NCBI GenBank assembly: GCA_026873275.1
Contig: JANTUC010000001.1
Span: 1,798,001 to 1,862,000 of the forward strand
Length of the DNA: 64,000 bases
Direction: 5' to 3'
Origin: Pseudopithomyces maydicus
Taxonomy: Eukaryota; Ascomycota; Dothideomycetes; Pleosporales; Didymosphaeriaceae
The position numbers were made by a program, and so were the translations under genes. Shown here one piece after another: positions 23,873 to 34,642 of this stretch (the stretch's first letter is position 1; each line of letters starts with the position of its first letter). The notes under the pieces were generated by a model. The model worked only from the letters and a program-made list of their open reading frames with translations. It made no database searches and was not told the DNA's origin.

Positions 23873-25019
23873 GTTGACGATGGTGTTGTAGTTCTTGCGT
23901 GGTGGGTTATGAGCAGTAGGCTCGAGAGTCCTTATATACTAGTTTTTGACCGGCCTTGGAGATCCTTGACGTTGCCTTTCCCCTGGTGAGCCATCATCGC
24001 CAAGACAAGGGTGTGATATAATTCGGTCCGGAGGATGCTTTTCGATTGGTACATGAAACGTGGTGGTTACCCGCGCCTAGTGGCGTCAAATTGCCGTGTA
24101 TATTGTGGGGTACAGGAAATAGCAGCGCTGCCCGGAGCCATATTAGCTACCCCGGACTTCTCTGGGGGCGAATCGAAGCCACCGGCTATTTCACAACCCA
24201 GCTAGGCCTGGTGTATACTTACACATGGCAGGCACGGCCCCCATACCGCAAATCTTAAACCCGGTTCATGGTATTGAGATTGGCGATACAGGCGGGTAGT
24301 CATGGTAGTTGAGATAGAAAAGTAGGTAGAGAATGCACAGAACCGGGTATATTGGTATCAAAGTAAGACAAGGGTATTGAAATCGGCATTTGCTTTTGTA
24401 CCTGCGCATAGTCGTGTCGCCAAACAAGTCCCTTAATGCACCATCGGCGTCATCGCTGAAACATTGAATCCGTGGGCTGCAGTAGCCCCCATGCAACCAA
24501 ACATGTTTCCCTTGGCGTTGGACCAGAAGCTTCGTAGTACACCATTGAACGCGTGTGAAAAAGCTTTCGGACCAAGATTGTGAAGCATTTAGCCGGACAG
24601 GAAATTTCTCGATACCCCATACCAAGGCGCGTGATTTCGGTAGTTTGTCGAGTCTTGATTAAACGCCAAGTAAGGCCAAGGACGGAGGGCTTGGCTATGG
24701 CGAGCATCACCTAATGATGGCTAAGATGACGGAAGTCTGCGTGTGTAGAAAGATGTAAAGGGGTACCTCCAAGGGGCCAAAGGGTGAGCGGGTAGACGGA
24801 TACTATTCTTAGGGCTTATCTCTGGTGCTCTGACGGAGTAGACAAGGCTGCTGCCGTCATAGATAGAAGAGATTATATTACAATCGGGTCGAAGAATGGA
24901 CCATGTGGTACTGATGGCAACGCCGAAAACCAGAGCCGATAATCAAGACTGCATGCGCCAAGATAAGCCTCAGTGCTTGTGTGGAAAGATGGGAATGGGA
25001 ACAATCGGTTGGCGTCGTA
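23873..25019. other. Intergenic, 23873-25019
   Basis: The region holds the xylanase promoter and the sequence downstream of the NFKBIL1-like gene. I found no clear XlnR-type GGCTAR within the first 500 bp on the coding strand. Frames at 24266-24710 (-) lack any family look. Confidence 0.45.
23931..23938 (-). promoter_or_regulatory. TATA box of GH11 xylanase
   Basis: On the minus strand TATATAAG stands about 60 bp upstream of the xylanase start codon, a usual place for strongly expressed secreted-enzyme genes. Confidence 0.55.
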
Positions 25020-26033
25020 TCACCTGTCACGAAGATTTCGCTCGTTCCAGAGACGATCGACGACTTGGAAGACGGCGGTAACGAGCTTTGTGGTTTCCAC
25101 GTCCAGGTGTTGGCCGAAGCGCTGCTGCAGCTTGTCAGGATGCCAACGCACGCGTTCTGCTTTGAGCAATGCCAACGCATCCTCTCTCCAGGCAGGGGAA
25201 GAGGTGAAGAAGCGTTCAACAGCCTTCGGCTCTACATCTGTAGCCTTGCTCGATCCGACCGGCCAAGGGATGATCTCCCGCGGATGCTCAGACCTAGGGT
25301 CTTGCAAAGTCCTCAGATGACCCCATTTGGACAGGTACGTCAACCAGGCTGCCTCGCGTTCTTTGGCTCTCTTCCGCTCCGCGCCACGCTGCAGACTCTC
25401 CTCCATTTGCCGGCGGATCTTCTCTCTCTCTTCTTCCTCCTTGGCGGCTTCGTCGTCGAGGCGGCGGTTGTGGTCCTTCCGCTCCTGGCGTGCTCTTTCC
25501 CTCGCTGCACGTTCTTCAAGGATGTGTTGGTGGCTCTTTTCCCACATTTTGGTCCTCACAAAGTCGGCGTACTCTTCGTCGGTCATGCGTTCGAGGGTGC
25601 CATCGGGCCCGGGCTTGGTGTTTGGGTAAATGTGGATGGGCTGACCATATACGCCCTCCCAGTAGTCCGCGCCCTCGTCGTCAGCCATGGCGTCGAATAT
25701 AGATTCGCGAAACAGGGCGTCCGAGTCGACACCGAGGGAGGGCTCGCCGAGACCGTCGAAGAGCGACTCGCGATAGCGGTGGTCGGGGTTTGAGTAGTCT
25801 CCCGTGGGTGCAAAGGTCTGGTCCTCATGGTGCTGTCTATGCCTGTGTCTGCGCTTGGAATGGCTACGGCTGTGTCTAGACTCGCTGTCGTTGTCGGTGC
25901 GACGCCGTTTGGAGCTGCCCGCGCTTTCTCCATGGCGGCGCGATCGTTTCGATGATTTGAACTGGAATGCCGAAGGCTTTGCCTTGCTGTAAACATCCTT
26001 CTCTTCAGGCTTCGCGCCGGCCGACTCCTCCAT
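25020..26033 (-). CDS. NFKBIL1-like nuclear protein
   Basis: Single exon, 337 residues. The N-terminal half is rich in Arg, Ser and His (KRSRRHGES, SRSHSKRRHRHRQHHED), like RS-type splicing proteins. A long charged coiled coil follows (about residues 175-245, ERAARERARQERKDHNRR and onward). The C-terminal part matches the NF-kappa-B inhibitor-like protein 1 family, with AWLTYLSKWGHLR, IPWPVGS and the ending ERVRWHPDKLQQRFG. That last block resembles a J-domain-type helix but lacks the complete HPD context. In other eukaryotes the family is linked to nuclear RNA processing. It is head-to-head, 222 bp apart, with an NSRP1-like gene. Confidence 0.8.
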   Translation of the reverse strand: MEESAGAKPEEKDVYSKAKPSAFQFKSSKRSRRHGESAGSSKRRRTDNDSESRHSRSHSKRRHRHRQHHEDQTFAPTGDYSNPDHRYRESLFDGLGEPSLGVDSDALFRESIFDAMADDEGADYWEGVYGQPIHIYPNTKPGPDGTLERMTDEEYADFVRTKMWEKSHQHILEERAARERARQERKDHNRRLDDEAAKEEEEREKIRRQMEESLQRGAERKRAKEREAAWLTYLSKWGHLRTLQDPRSEHPREIIPWPVGSSKATDVEPKAVERFFTSSPAWREDALALLKAERVRWHPDKLQQRFGQHLDVETTKLVTAVFQVVDRLWNERNLRDR

Positions 26034-26255
26034 AGTGAGGGCTGTTTTGCAGTAATCGCCTATCGTGCATTGTGGTGGGCGGCTGGTGGCTGCCTGTACG
26101 CATGGAACTTGCAGGGAGGGCAGGTGCGGCGGGGAATATGCGGAAGGCGCGATGATCTCACTGGCTGCAGGCGCGGGAGCTTGGCGTGGGAATCCACCAA
26201 ACTTCCTCGGTACCGCGAACGCGTCACTGCCATCTACAACTCCACACTTCTCACC
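26034..26255. promoter_or_regulatory. Bidirectional promoter, NFKBIL1-like / NSRP1-like
   Basis: Only 222 bp separate the two divergent start codons, so both genes must share this control region. The sequence is GC-rich without a TATA box, like other housekeeping gene promoters. Confidence 0.5.
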
Positions 26256-27475
26256 ATGGCCTTCAAGTTTGGGCTCAAGAGCAAGCTGGCAAGCGCACCA
26301 AATAAGCCTGCCCTGGGAAAGCCTGGGCTGGCAAAGAAGAAAAAGCCACTCTTTGACGAGGAGGAAGAGGAGCCAAGCAGCAACGCGAAGGCTGCAGACC
26401 AGGCCGAAGAGATTGCGGAATTCAACTTCGACGATACCATAGCATCTTCAGCCAAGGTCGAGCGGCATGTCCTCAAAACTAAACCAAAATCAGCGCCGTT
26501 GGAGCCTCCCAAGCGAAAGTCGCTGGCCAAGGAAGACGACCCGACCCTTGTCGCGAACCTCGCAAGCACCAGAGAGGCTGAGCGGCGCGCCAAAGAGGCC
26601 GAGGAGCAGGACGCCTCCATCTACGACTATGACGCCGCCTTCGATGCTATAAACGCCCGCAACCTCGCCAGGAAACAAGCCGAGCGCGAGGAGGCCGCCG
26701 AAGGCAAGCCAAAGTATATGGACAGTATATTCGAGTCGGCCGAGCAACGCAAAAAGACCAATTGCGTGCACGCGATAAGGTGTTGGCACGGGAGCGTGAG
26801 GCCGAGGGCGACGAATTCGCCGACAAGGACAAGTTCGTGACAAGTGCATACAAGCTCCAGCAGGAGGAAGCCCGCAAGGCCGAGGAGGAGGACAAGAAGA
26901 AGCAAGAGGCCGAGGATGAGAAGAGGCGCAAGTTTGGCATGCAGGGCTTTCTCAAGCAGAGGCTGATGGATGAGGAAAAGCGCCACCAGGAAGCCATGGA
27001 GGCCGCCGCGGCCGCTGTCAAATCAGGCGTTAAGCTGGAGGAGGAGCCCACGGAGAAGACAGACGCCGAGATTGTTGCAGAGTTGCAAGCACAAGGCAAG
27101 AAGATCTTGTTGAATGAAGAAGGCCAGGTCGCAGACAAGCGCCAGCTCCTCTCGGCGGGCTTGAATATCATTGCGAAACCGAAAAAGACGACAACGAACG
27201 CTCCTACGCCATCAAAATATGCCGGACCTTCTACCAACTTCCAAGGCCGCAATGCTGCGCGCAACGATATCCGTAACAGGCACACGCAGATGGTTGCTCA
27301 GCAGATTGAGGCTGCTGCAAAGCGCAAAGCAGACGAAGAAGCCGAAGAAGAGCGGAAACTGCAACACGCAAGCAAGAGTCAGAAGACGGCCGCTGATATC
27401 AGCAGTGCAAAAGAACGCTACTTGCAGCGAAAGAGGGAGGCCGCCGCTGCAAAGGCAGCAGCAGAGGGCAAGTGA
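26256..27475 (+). CDS. NSRP1 (CCDC55/DUF2040)-like splicing regulator, with apparent frameshift
   Basis: Start 26256 (CACC before ATG) gives MAFKFGLKSKLASAPNKPA. The domain core is visible as DASIYDYDAAFDAINARN, GKPKYMDSIFESAEQRKK, then LRARDKVLAREREAEGDEFADKDKFVTSAY, the hallmark of the nuclear speckle splicing regulatory protein family. The rest is a highly charged coiled coil rich in Glu, Lys and Ala. The hallmark is split between two frames: the break lies at a run of five A at 26751-26755. A sixth A would read RKKDQLRAR and bring the whole to 407 codons. This is probably a one-base deletion. The protein is expected in the nucleus, acting in alternative splice-site choice in animals; the fungal role is not well known. 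Confidence 0.82.
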
Positions 27476-27603
27476 GGAGTCGATCGCATTCATTCATTCA
27501 AATGCACAGATTTGGCAACGCGAAGCACCAAAACGCGTTCATATTTGCTAGGTACAAAGTATGTAACAAGAAGCCAAAAATTACGTCTTATCACTAATCA
27601 TAC

Positions 27604-28077
27604 TCAGAGGGCAACATCTGTATTCTCAAACTGCTGCACGCCATCCATCGCAACCACCCACTTCGCTCTCTCCTTCGTAAAGATTTCCGAATCGGGCGGG
27701 TGTCCATCACACTCTTGCGCCAATGCACCAGCCTGCACAAGGATATACCCTTTATATCCTTCGGCATCGCTCTCTTTCCACAGGGTGCTCGAGCACAGCC
27801 CGCAAAATAATATAGTGACTGGTCCCTGCCCCGAGTTAAAGACGAATCGACGTGGCGATCCTACGAAATTTAAGGACCTGGACGGAATAGTGATGTTTGT
27901 CGAGTAAGCAGTACCAGTTAGACGTTTGCAGTTGGCGCAATGGCAGACGAGCTAAGACGGTCAGAATGGTTATACAGCAACTTTGAATGCCCCAGTCAAC
28001 ATTCGACTTACTTTCTTTACCGGTACGCTCGAGAACTCGAACGTTATTTTGCCGCACAAACAGCTTCCTTTGGTCAT
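27604..28077 (-). CDS. GFA/CENP-V domain protein
   Basis: Exons 28077-28012 and 27951-27604 give 137 residues. Zinc ligands are visible in three groups: GSCLCGKI, CHCANCKR and FCGLCSSTLW, the pattern of the glutathione-dependent formaldehyde-activating (GFA) fold. Members bind zinc and some act in one-carbon or thiol-adduct handling; many fungal ones have no known substrate. The intron (60 nt, GTAAGT to TCTTAG) lies between the first and second Cys pairs, keeping phase 0. The start is chosen at MTKGSC, as the upstream part of the open frame has no family look. It is convergent with the NSRP1-like gene, 128 bp apart. Confidence 0.88.
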
Positions 28078-29781
28078 CTTGACGCCTTTCGCTCGCAGCT
28101 TAGAGGGATGGTGTTTTTTCGACGAAATGAAGTCTGTGAGGGAGAGCATTTGCATGTCACTTGCGTCGCACTCAAGCAATGAGCTTCTTCGAATATGAAT
28201 TTCTCCGCCCATTGATCGATACTGGTTATGCCGATGCTGGTTTTGCTACTTCTCTACAACTCAGGCACGTCTTGCATAAATACACAACTTGGATCCATGG
28301 CAGGGTCAAAGAATTTCAACGCATCCGAGACCTCTCATACGATGTCCACACTGCGCCTTCTATCCTCTCACGCATCTCCGCGGCACTCTCCGCTCCCGCT
28401 GCCCTGGCGCGGTGGTCAGCGATCTGGCCCATCACAGTGGGACCACGTGTGTTACCCGTACTTGTCTGCTCGCCAATCCTCGTTACCTCGCTCTTGGAGA
28501 TGGTTCTGTGCCAAGCATCGATTCAGACCCCCTTCCGTGTCACGAGCCGATCGTGAGACCTGTCTCGGATAGCGTACAGGCCTAGACAAGGCGTGGGAAT
28601 GAAAACGGCGGCTAGAATGTGGGTAGACGCAGGATGCGCGCGGATGTTGAATACCGGTGAGTAGGTTGGGGATCGGGGACGGGAGTATGGATCGGCGATG
28701 CAAGAAGCACGCGGATTTGAAGTTTATGTTGAATGGTTGCGTGTATCATGTTATTCTGAATCAATGAACTTTTACAGGAGGCGATCTCGAGCTGGTACCA
28801 CTCAACACCTCGCCAAGAGGGGCGCAATGTTCGTTAAAATAGGAGTCTTGGACGGAGAAGGCAGGTGCGTGTAACTGCAGTGGCCATGTGGTATCAGGCG
28901 TTGTTTTGCAGCAAGAACGCTATCGGATTGTTGGCGGATGTGCTCTGATTGTCTGATATCTTTCTATGCTGTGACTATGGGCTGAGGTTTTACGCCAATT
29001 CCTGCTTTGCGTTCGTCTTCGATCGAGCAGTTAATCACTGCTGCGTGATAAATCAACTTTGTTCTACTGTGCAGAGTGGTGCCATCCCTCACGCGGTCTA
29101 CCGTTGTTTCTACGGAGAATTCCTAACAGCATGCATCCAAGGCTAGATACCAAGGGGGTAACACATCTCTACACAAGTACATGATTCTTTTAACGCTATT
29201 GATATGCGTCTCACGGCCGCAATCTTGGTAGAGAACGTATGGCAAAATACATACATGAAGATGGTGCCAACGATCAATGATTCTCATCCTATTCGATATT
29301 TTGCGCGGAATATATCTTCTAGCTCTTTCACTGGTTGGGTAAGTTGTTATAATAGTAACAGCGCTCTTGATAGGAATTGAAGAGGGTCTTAAGAGGAGTT
29401 GGTTCATTTCGAGGGTAGACAGGAATAGTTGAGGCGTGCTGGACGTTGACGTGTAGAGGTGAAAGTGGGCTGTCAGGTTGTGAAAGCCAATCTTGTGGCC
29501 AGATGCGCGGGATAGCCAGTCTGCTTTTCTTCTCTTGTATTGGATTTCATGGTGCACACCTTTGCCATGCCAATTTCATGGTCCTATCCCATACTGTTTC
29601 CAAGAAGAATCAAATAACGTTAGCATCCCAGATATTGACGCTTCACCTCAAACCAAGGGCCATGAAGAATATCATTACAATTCTTCTCGATTATCCGTGT
29701 TTCTGAGTTGATCTCCGGGTATATGCCACCCACGATTTATTTTTTCTAACCGGCCGCCCATCTATCCTACAAAACCCCCGC
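28078..29781. other. Intergenic, 28078-29781
   Basis: About 1.7 kb without a recognised gene. Short frames occur on both strands (28161-28572 +, 29123-29557 -) with no motif, signal peptide or consistent splicing. Confidence 0.4.
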
Positions 29782-30349
29782 TCAGTTCATCGCAAACTTG
29801 TACGTCGTAACCGCCGCCCAAATCATCATGCCGTACTGAATCAAATTGCCACCCGCACCCGCAAACCTCCCCTTCCCATTCTGATTCCAGTTCGTGTACC
29901 CAACCGAGTACAGCACCCTGTTCACGCTCCAGGCGGCGCCCAGGGCGGCGGTAAGCTTGGGCTGGACCAAGCCGCAGACCAGCAGGCTGCCGACGGTGGC
30001 GAGGTGGTTCTCGTTGAAGTTCTGGTGACCGCGCTGGGCGGCGTTGAAGGCGAGGAGCTTGGCCTTGCGCTCGGCGGTGTTGTCGGCGGCGTGGACCTGC
30101 TCGTACGAGGCGTATTCGAAGGGGTAGGGGATCTGCGCGGCTTTGCGGAAGCTGCCGACGCGGGCGGCGAGGATGCTGCCGGTGAAGAAGGTGCCGACTA
30201 CGGAGAGGAGGACAAAGCTGCGTGGCGGGTTAGCTTGGGGATGGGGGGTGGGATGATGTTGGTGCGGTCGGAGGGCGGATGGAATGGAAAATGAGGCAAT
30301 TGGAGGAAGGAACGTACCCGTAGTCGGAAGGAATAGTGATGGTGACCAT
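29782..30349 (-). CDS. Microsomal glutathione S-transferase 3-like (MAPEG)
   Basis: Exons 30349-30318 and 30217-29782 give 155 residues, normal for MGST3. The family text is clear: KAAQIPYPFEYASYEQVHA, FNAAQRGHQNFNENHLA, LLVCGLVQPKLTAALGAAW and VNRVLYSVGY. Four membrane helices are expected. MAPEG proteins sit in the ER membrane and conjugate or reduce lipid peroxides with glutathione. The first exon codes only MVTITIPSDYG, and the 100-nt intron begins GTACGT and ends CGCAG. Confidence 0.93.
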
Positions 30350-31255
30350 TTTGAGTTGTTTGTTGCGGTTATTTTGCGATGAATTGATGCGTGTATTTGA
30401 AGCTCGATTTCGTCTCTTCAAGAACAATGGCGTGCTCAATGACCCGGTGTCTATTCCACAAACTATATATACACACGTATATGCAAAAACAGCGCTTTAG
30501 TAAGGGGGAAGAAGCAAGCGCAAGAACCACTGCGCTGCCCACTCGTAGCTCTCAAACGTGTGGAACCCAACCTCGGACGAGTTTCTGCGGGGCTACACGG
30601 ACCAATGTCGCTCCGACGGGGAGACGCCCGCCGACGGGGAGAAGCGCAGAAAGACTCACCATCGCCGTGTGTGGTGGTTGCACAACAGTTTTCGAGGTCG
30701 GCGACGGGGTGATAGAGTTGATATATCGTTGGAACGTCACTGTGTGGCGCAAATGGTTGTCAGCAAATGACGACAGCGCAGGGTGCTAGCACGCGAGGGG
30801 CGTAGTAGCCGCCCAAGAGACGGCTCGATTACAAAATATGGTAAAGTCGCATTGTAGATAAGAGCTCGTTGCAGTGTTTCTAAATTTATGATAGTCTAGA
30901 CTACATAAAGCTGTGGTGACATTCCCCGTGCGGCGTGTTGTGTCTTCAACACAAACATGGGAGGAGAAGTCCTCCATGAGCATGGCAGCTCTTGCTCGGA
31001 CCTCTCCTGAGGTTGCGCGCAAACCTCGTAGTCCTACTTCAAGTCTGTTCCAGCCTTGATTGCCATACGCGACAATCCAAGATGTGCTGGCTCAAAGGAT
31101 CTTTCTGGTCTTGAAGTTCGTCCCTCCATCTCAGGGCACAGTTCTCAGCACACTCATACCCATGTGGAATGGTGACTTGGTTCCCAACATGCGCACCACA
31201 AATGCATACCGCATGATATCTCTCCATAGATTGATCAACCTCCCTCCATCTCTTC
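30350..31255. other. Intergenic, 30350-31255
   Basis: The region includes the MAPEG promoter side and the sequence downstream of the Mediator gene. A perfect palindrome TAGTCTAGACTA lies at 30892-30903, of unknown meaning. No gene can be supported. Confidence 0.4.
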
Positions 31256-31721
31256 TCATACACCATTGTCCCTCGCGCCGTTCGCATCACCGCCAGACAC
31301 CTTCCACGCCTCCGGCATCTTCTTCACCAGCCCCTCCACCAACGCTGCCACCTCAACGGCCTTTTTCTTCTCCGCCTCCTCGTCCTTCTCATCCGCCAGC
31401 GTATCCAGCCCCCCAAACAGCCACAGCTCCTGCAAATCGCGAATCAACATGGTCATCTTCTGCGCCGCCGTGACGATGGCCACGGCGCCCTCCTTAATCG
31501 CAAGCTCCTTCTGGGCCGACTGGGAAAAGTCCGGGTCCTCGTCCTCGCGCGCAATCGCCAGCATGGCGCGGTACTGGTTCGTAAACTCGCCGATCAACTC
31601 GTTGATGCGCCCTGCCAGGTCAATCAGCTACTGCGTGACTGCGGGCGGCGGGATAGTTTCGCCGTTTGCGGAGGGGGGACGTACGGTGCAGCGCGGCTGC
31701 ATTGCGGTGTTTGGCGTCCAT
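31256..31721 (-). CDS. Mediator complex subunit 22
   Basis: The C-terminal exon encodes LIDLAGRINELIGEFTNQYR, EDPDFSQSAQKELAIKEGAV and TMLIRDLQELWLFGGLDTL, the MED22 (Surf5) pattern of the Mediator head module, which bridges activators and RNA polymerase II. Two models fit. In model A the start is 31721 (MDAKHRNAAALH), with exon 1 at 31721-31685 and exon 2 from 31638. It has a good length (140 codons) but meets an in-frame TAG at 31630-31628, in the text LTQ-stop-LIDLAG. In model B a tiny first exon (31702-31685, MQPRCT) joins exon 2 at 31627, past the TAG, using CAGTAG as acceptor. This reads cleanly to 129 residues. B is intact, whereas A looks more natural at the N-terminus. Confidence 0.72.
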
Positions 31722-33533
31722 GCCTGGGCGCGGCTTGGCGGATAGTAATCGTGAATGCCCGCCGTGGGTGAGGCCTGGGGATGTTTAGTGGGCTTTTGGT
31801 GGAGTGTAGCTTGGAGGTAGCTTGGACATCCAGACCCTAGGCTTATCGATAGTGTGTGGTCTGTGCATCGGTCAAACGAGCCGAGGCTCAGGTGGGCCAG
31901 GGTGAATTGGGAATGGTGTATGGCCGTGGGGCCAACGACAAAGACACCAAGTGAACGCCCAAGGCAGGTCGAGGCGGAGTGCCAAACGGCCTAGCCATGC
32001 TGCACTTCCCCAGTGACAAATGTTGCTCTGCCTAACATCTAGCTCCCGCATGACAGCGCGTAGAGTTTGCGCCATGGCGGCCAGATGCTCACTCGCCACA
32101 CTTCTTACCCCCAAGTCGTAGTGCATCTCATCCATCGCGATCAAGAGTCCGTAGAGCCAAGTACAGGAAAGCGACATTCCCACTTCCCCAGACGATGCCA
32201 ATGAAGCACAGGCCCGGAACATCGGGTCCGCTCTCTTTCCCGCCATCTGTCCCAGCTTGGCTTTCAAGATTAGGTTCATCTTCCGGACATGCATTCCAAC
32301 AGAAGGAAGGCCACACAACCAGCACCTCCTCGGAACCCCCTTGACCCCTGAGTTTACCTGCCTGTCATCCTCACCGAGTCGCACGATCGTGAACATCGCC
32401 AGCACCCTCCTGAGATCGTCCTGCGAGCGGGCGTCACGCCATGCCTAGCGCCAGGAACGGCCATCTGATGTGGCTTCGCCATGAACGCCATCTGCACAGC
32501 ATCGAGGTACGAAAGTTCCCGCGCGCATGGTAAGCTACGGAGCCTCATCCGCCCGCCAGACGCCATCCAGCTAGAGCTAGCCAGCACGCTGAAGCACCCA
32601 CACCGGCATTACCACGGCCCCGGGGAACGAATGCAGGAGTGTACGTAGCCTGCATCGCGATTCCCGATTCCCACGAAGCAAGGTTCAAACGGCACGCTAC
32701 GCCACAGCAGTGCTGGGGAAGTTGCGTCGGCGAATGCCAGAATACGCCTGTGTACGGTAGTCTCCGTCGTGGAGCCGTGTCCGATCGTGGCGTCATGGAG
32801 CGTGCGACTAAGGGTCCTGTCAATAGACTAAAGTGAAACAACATGGTTAGGAGCAACCCCAGCAGAATTCTCATCACTTTCAAGAAGGAGTATCGATTAT
32901 TCGGCATTTGATTCCAGCCGAATTCGCCCAGTCGTTGTTGCATCTTCGCTTTCTTTGACCCGAACAGATAAAGCAAGGACAGCAAGGACAGCAAGGGCCA
33001 AGCCATTTTATTCACCGGGTGGCGTACCCATATCGAAATTCACTATATAGAACACGGGCGGCTGCGTGCGGAATCTAGCGATGATCCCGTAAGCATTGCT
33101 CGGCGGTGCCGAAACGTCCATTTTACTGCTAAAGCATAGTGGATATGCGTTCCCCTGGTGGTGCGAGCGTGGTAGATAGTATAGAATTTATTCATAATCG
33201 TAACAGCCGTCAAAGTATATACTTGAAGCGAAGAACAAGTTCGTAAGGGCTAGCATATACCAGAAGTGAAGGGCGCAAGTAATGATTGTCATGGAAATAC
33301 AGGGGTGAGAAACGAATGGCAGGCCTCAAAGGTAGAACAAAAGATAAATATAAACATAGAACAATATTCGTGTGCTTTCAGATGGACTAGGAAATTCGTA
33401 GCTCGGGACCTCGTGTCTTTGGTATCTTGGTAGGAAACGGAACGAGCGGAAAGCCTCGTCAAGAGGCATGGGCACCAGAACGCCTGTACTTTGGAAACTT
33501 TGCAAACTGAAAACAAAAAATGCACTTTGTCAC
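31722..33533. other. Intergenic, 31722-33533, with unassigned open frames
   Basis: Minus-strand frames at 31872-32405 (177 codons) and 32545-33015 (156 codons) are the longest. The second opens with a hydrophobic stretch and KVMRILLGLLLTMLFHFSLL, but neither shows a family motif, and nearby opposite-strand frames overlap them. I leave them unannotated. Confidence 0.35.
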
Positions 33534-34642
33534 TTAGAACTCTGTCGTGGAGAGATTCCTCCTCCTAAACTTGACAGTGCCGAAGGAAGATTTTCGAACA
33601 TGGCCTTGGCCCCAGGACTTGTTGCGTGAATGCGTTGGTGGGATTGTCGTCACAGACATTGGGAGTTCGTTCTGCGTCTTGTAATCTTCGTACCGCCAGG
33701 TAGGGATCAGACTCTTCGCGGTCTTGACTTCTTCTTCCACGCCTTCGACTTTTACGCTGTATGGAAGTGAAATGTCCAACTGCGGCACTGTCGCTTCCTT
33801 CTTGTTGACTGCAGTTGGTCTTGAGAAGTTTGTAATCTTTGCCGATGTACGCTTCTCGATGCGTTCGTTGAATATGGAAGACGTTGAGGTAGCTAAACAG
33901 GTTAGAAGGAAGAAACCTTAAGTGAGTTTCGGGTTCTCATACCGGATGAAGTTATAGAGTTACTGGTGCTAGCTGAGTTGCGAGCAGAGTCCCGAGAGCT
34001 GCTTGAAAAGTATTCGTCCTCTGAGCCAGGGTTAGAATAAGCCCTCGATGGCCATCGGAATCAGAGCTTCTTACCTTGTACCGTGAATTCGGTGGACAAA
34101 GGGCTGCCTGGTTTTGTCTTGGTCAATTTGCGACTGCGGCTGCGCGGCGGTGGCGGTAACGCTTGTGTCTTGAGCGGTGGCAGAGGCACAGCGCGTGGGT
34201 TCGAGTAGGCGTGGAAGTCTTCTTCGGAATGGCGGCGAGATAGTGAAATTCTCTCACCCACGACTAGTGGTGGTGGAAGGAGCTCTGCCTCGTGGATGGG
34301 CATATCTCGGAGAATAGCTTGAATGGTCTTATGCTCTTGCATTCGATGTGTCTGCCAGCCGGATCCCGGGACACTGTAGTCACTGACTGTGCGAGAGTGT
34401 GTGTAAGCCTGAGCGGCAGTAGAACGGATGATGTCGCTTTGTCTCTTGCGGTTTGCAGCGATTCTAGCACGAACTTCCTCTGCGGTCACGCTCAAGGCAG
34501 GTTTGGTTGGATCAATCGGAGGTAATGGAGGAGGCCTGCTCGGAAGAGATGGTGGTGCTGTTGTGGTAGGATCCGGAGTTGAGATAACAGGGGGCTGTTC
34601 AACTGTCTTGGTGGCCTTCTTGGACTTTGAAAAGATAGCCAT
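33534..34642 (-). CDS. Hypothetical disordered, Pro/Ser-rich protein
   Basis: Exons 34642-34075, 34020-33943 and 33892-33534 give 334 residues. The two introns (54 and 50 nt) have clean GTAAGA and GTATGA donors and CTCAG and TTTAG acceptors, and phases agree, which supports a real gene. The N-terminus is basic (MAIFSKSKKATK), then Pro-rich (PPSLPSRPPPLPPIDP), with an ordered-looking helix at EEVRARIAANRKRQSDIIRS. Ser-rich and basic segments follow. No domain is recognised. Poly-Pro tracts could bind SH3 or WW domains, as in cytoskeletal or polarity adaptors, but this is only a guess. Confidence 0.7.

Noticed and set aside
31872..33015. Two minus-strand frames of 177 and 156 codons
   Set aside because: No recognised domain, no consistent splice link between them, and frames on the other strand overlap. 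They may be remnants, but I cannot support a gene.
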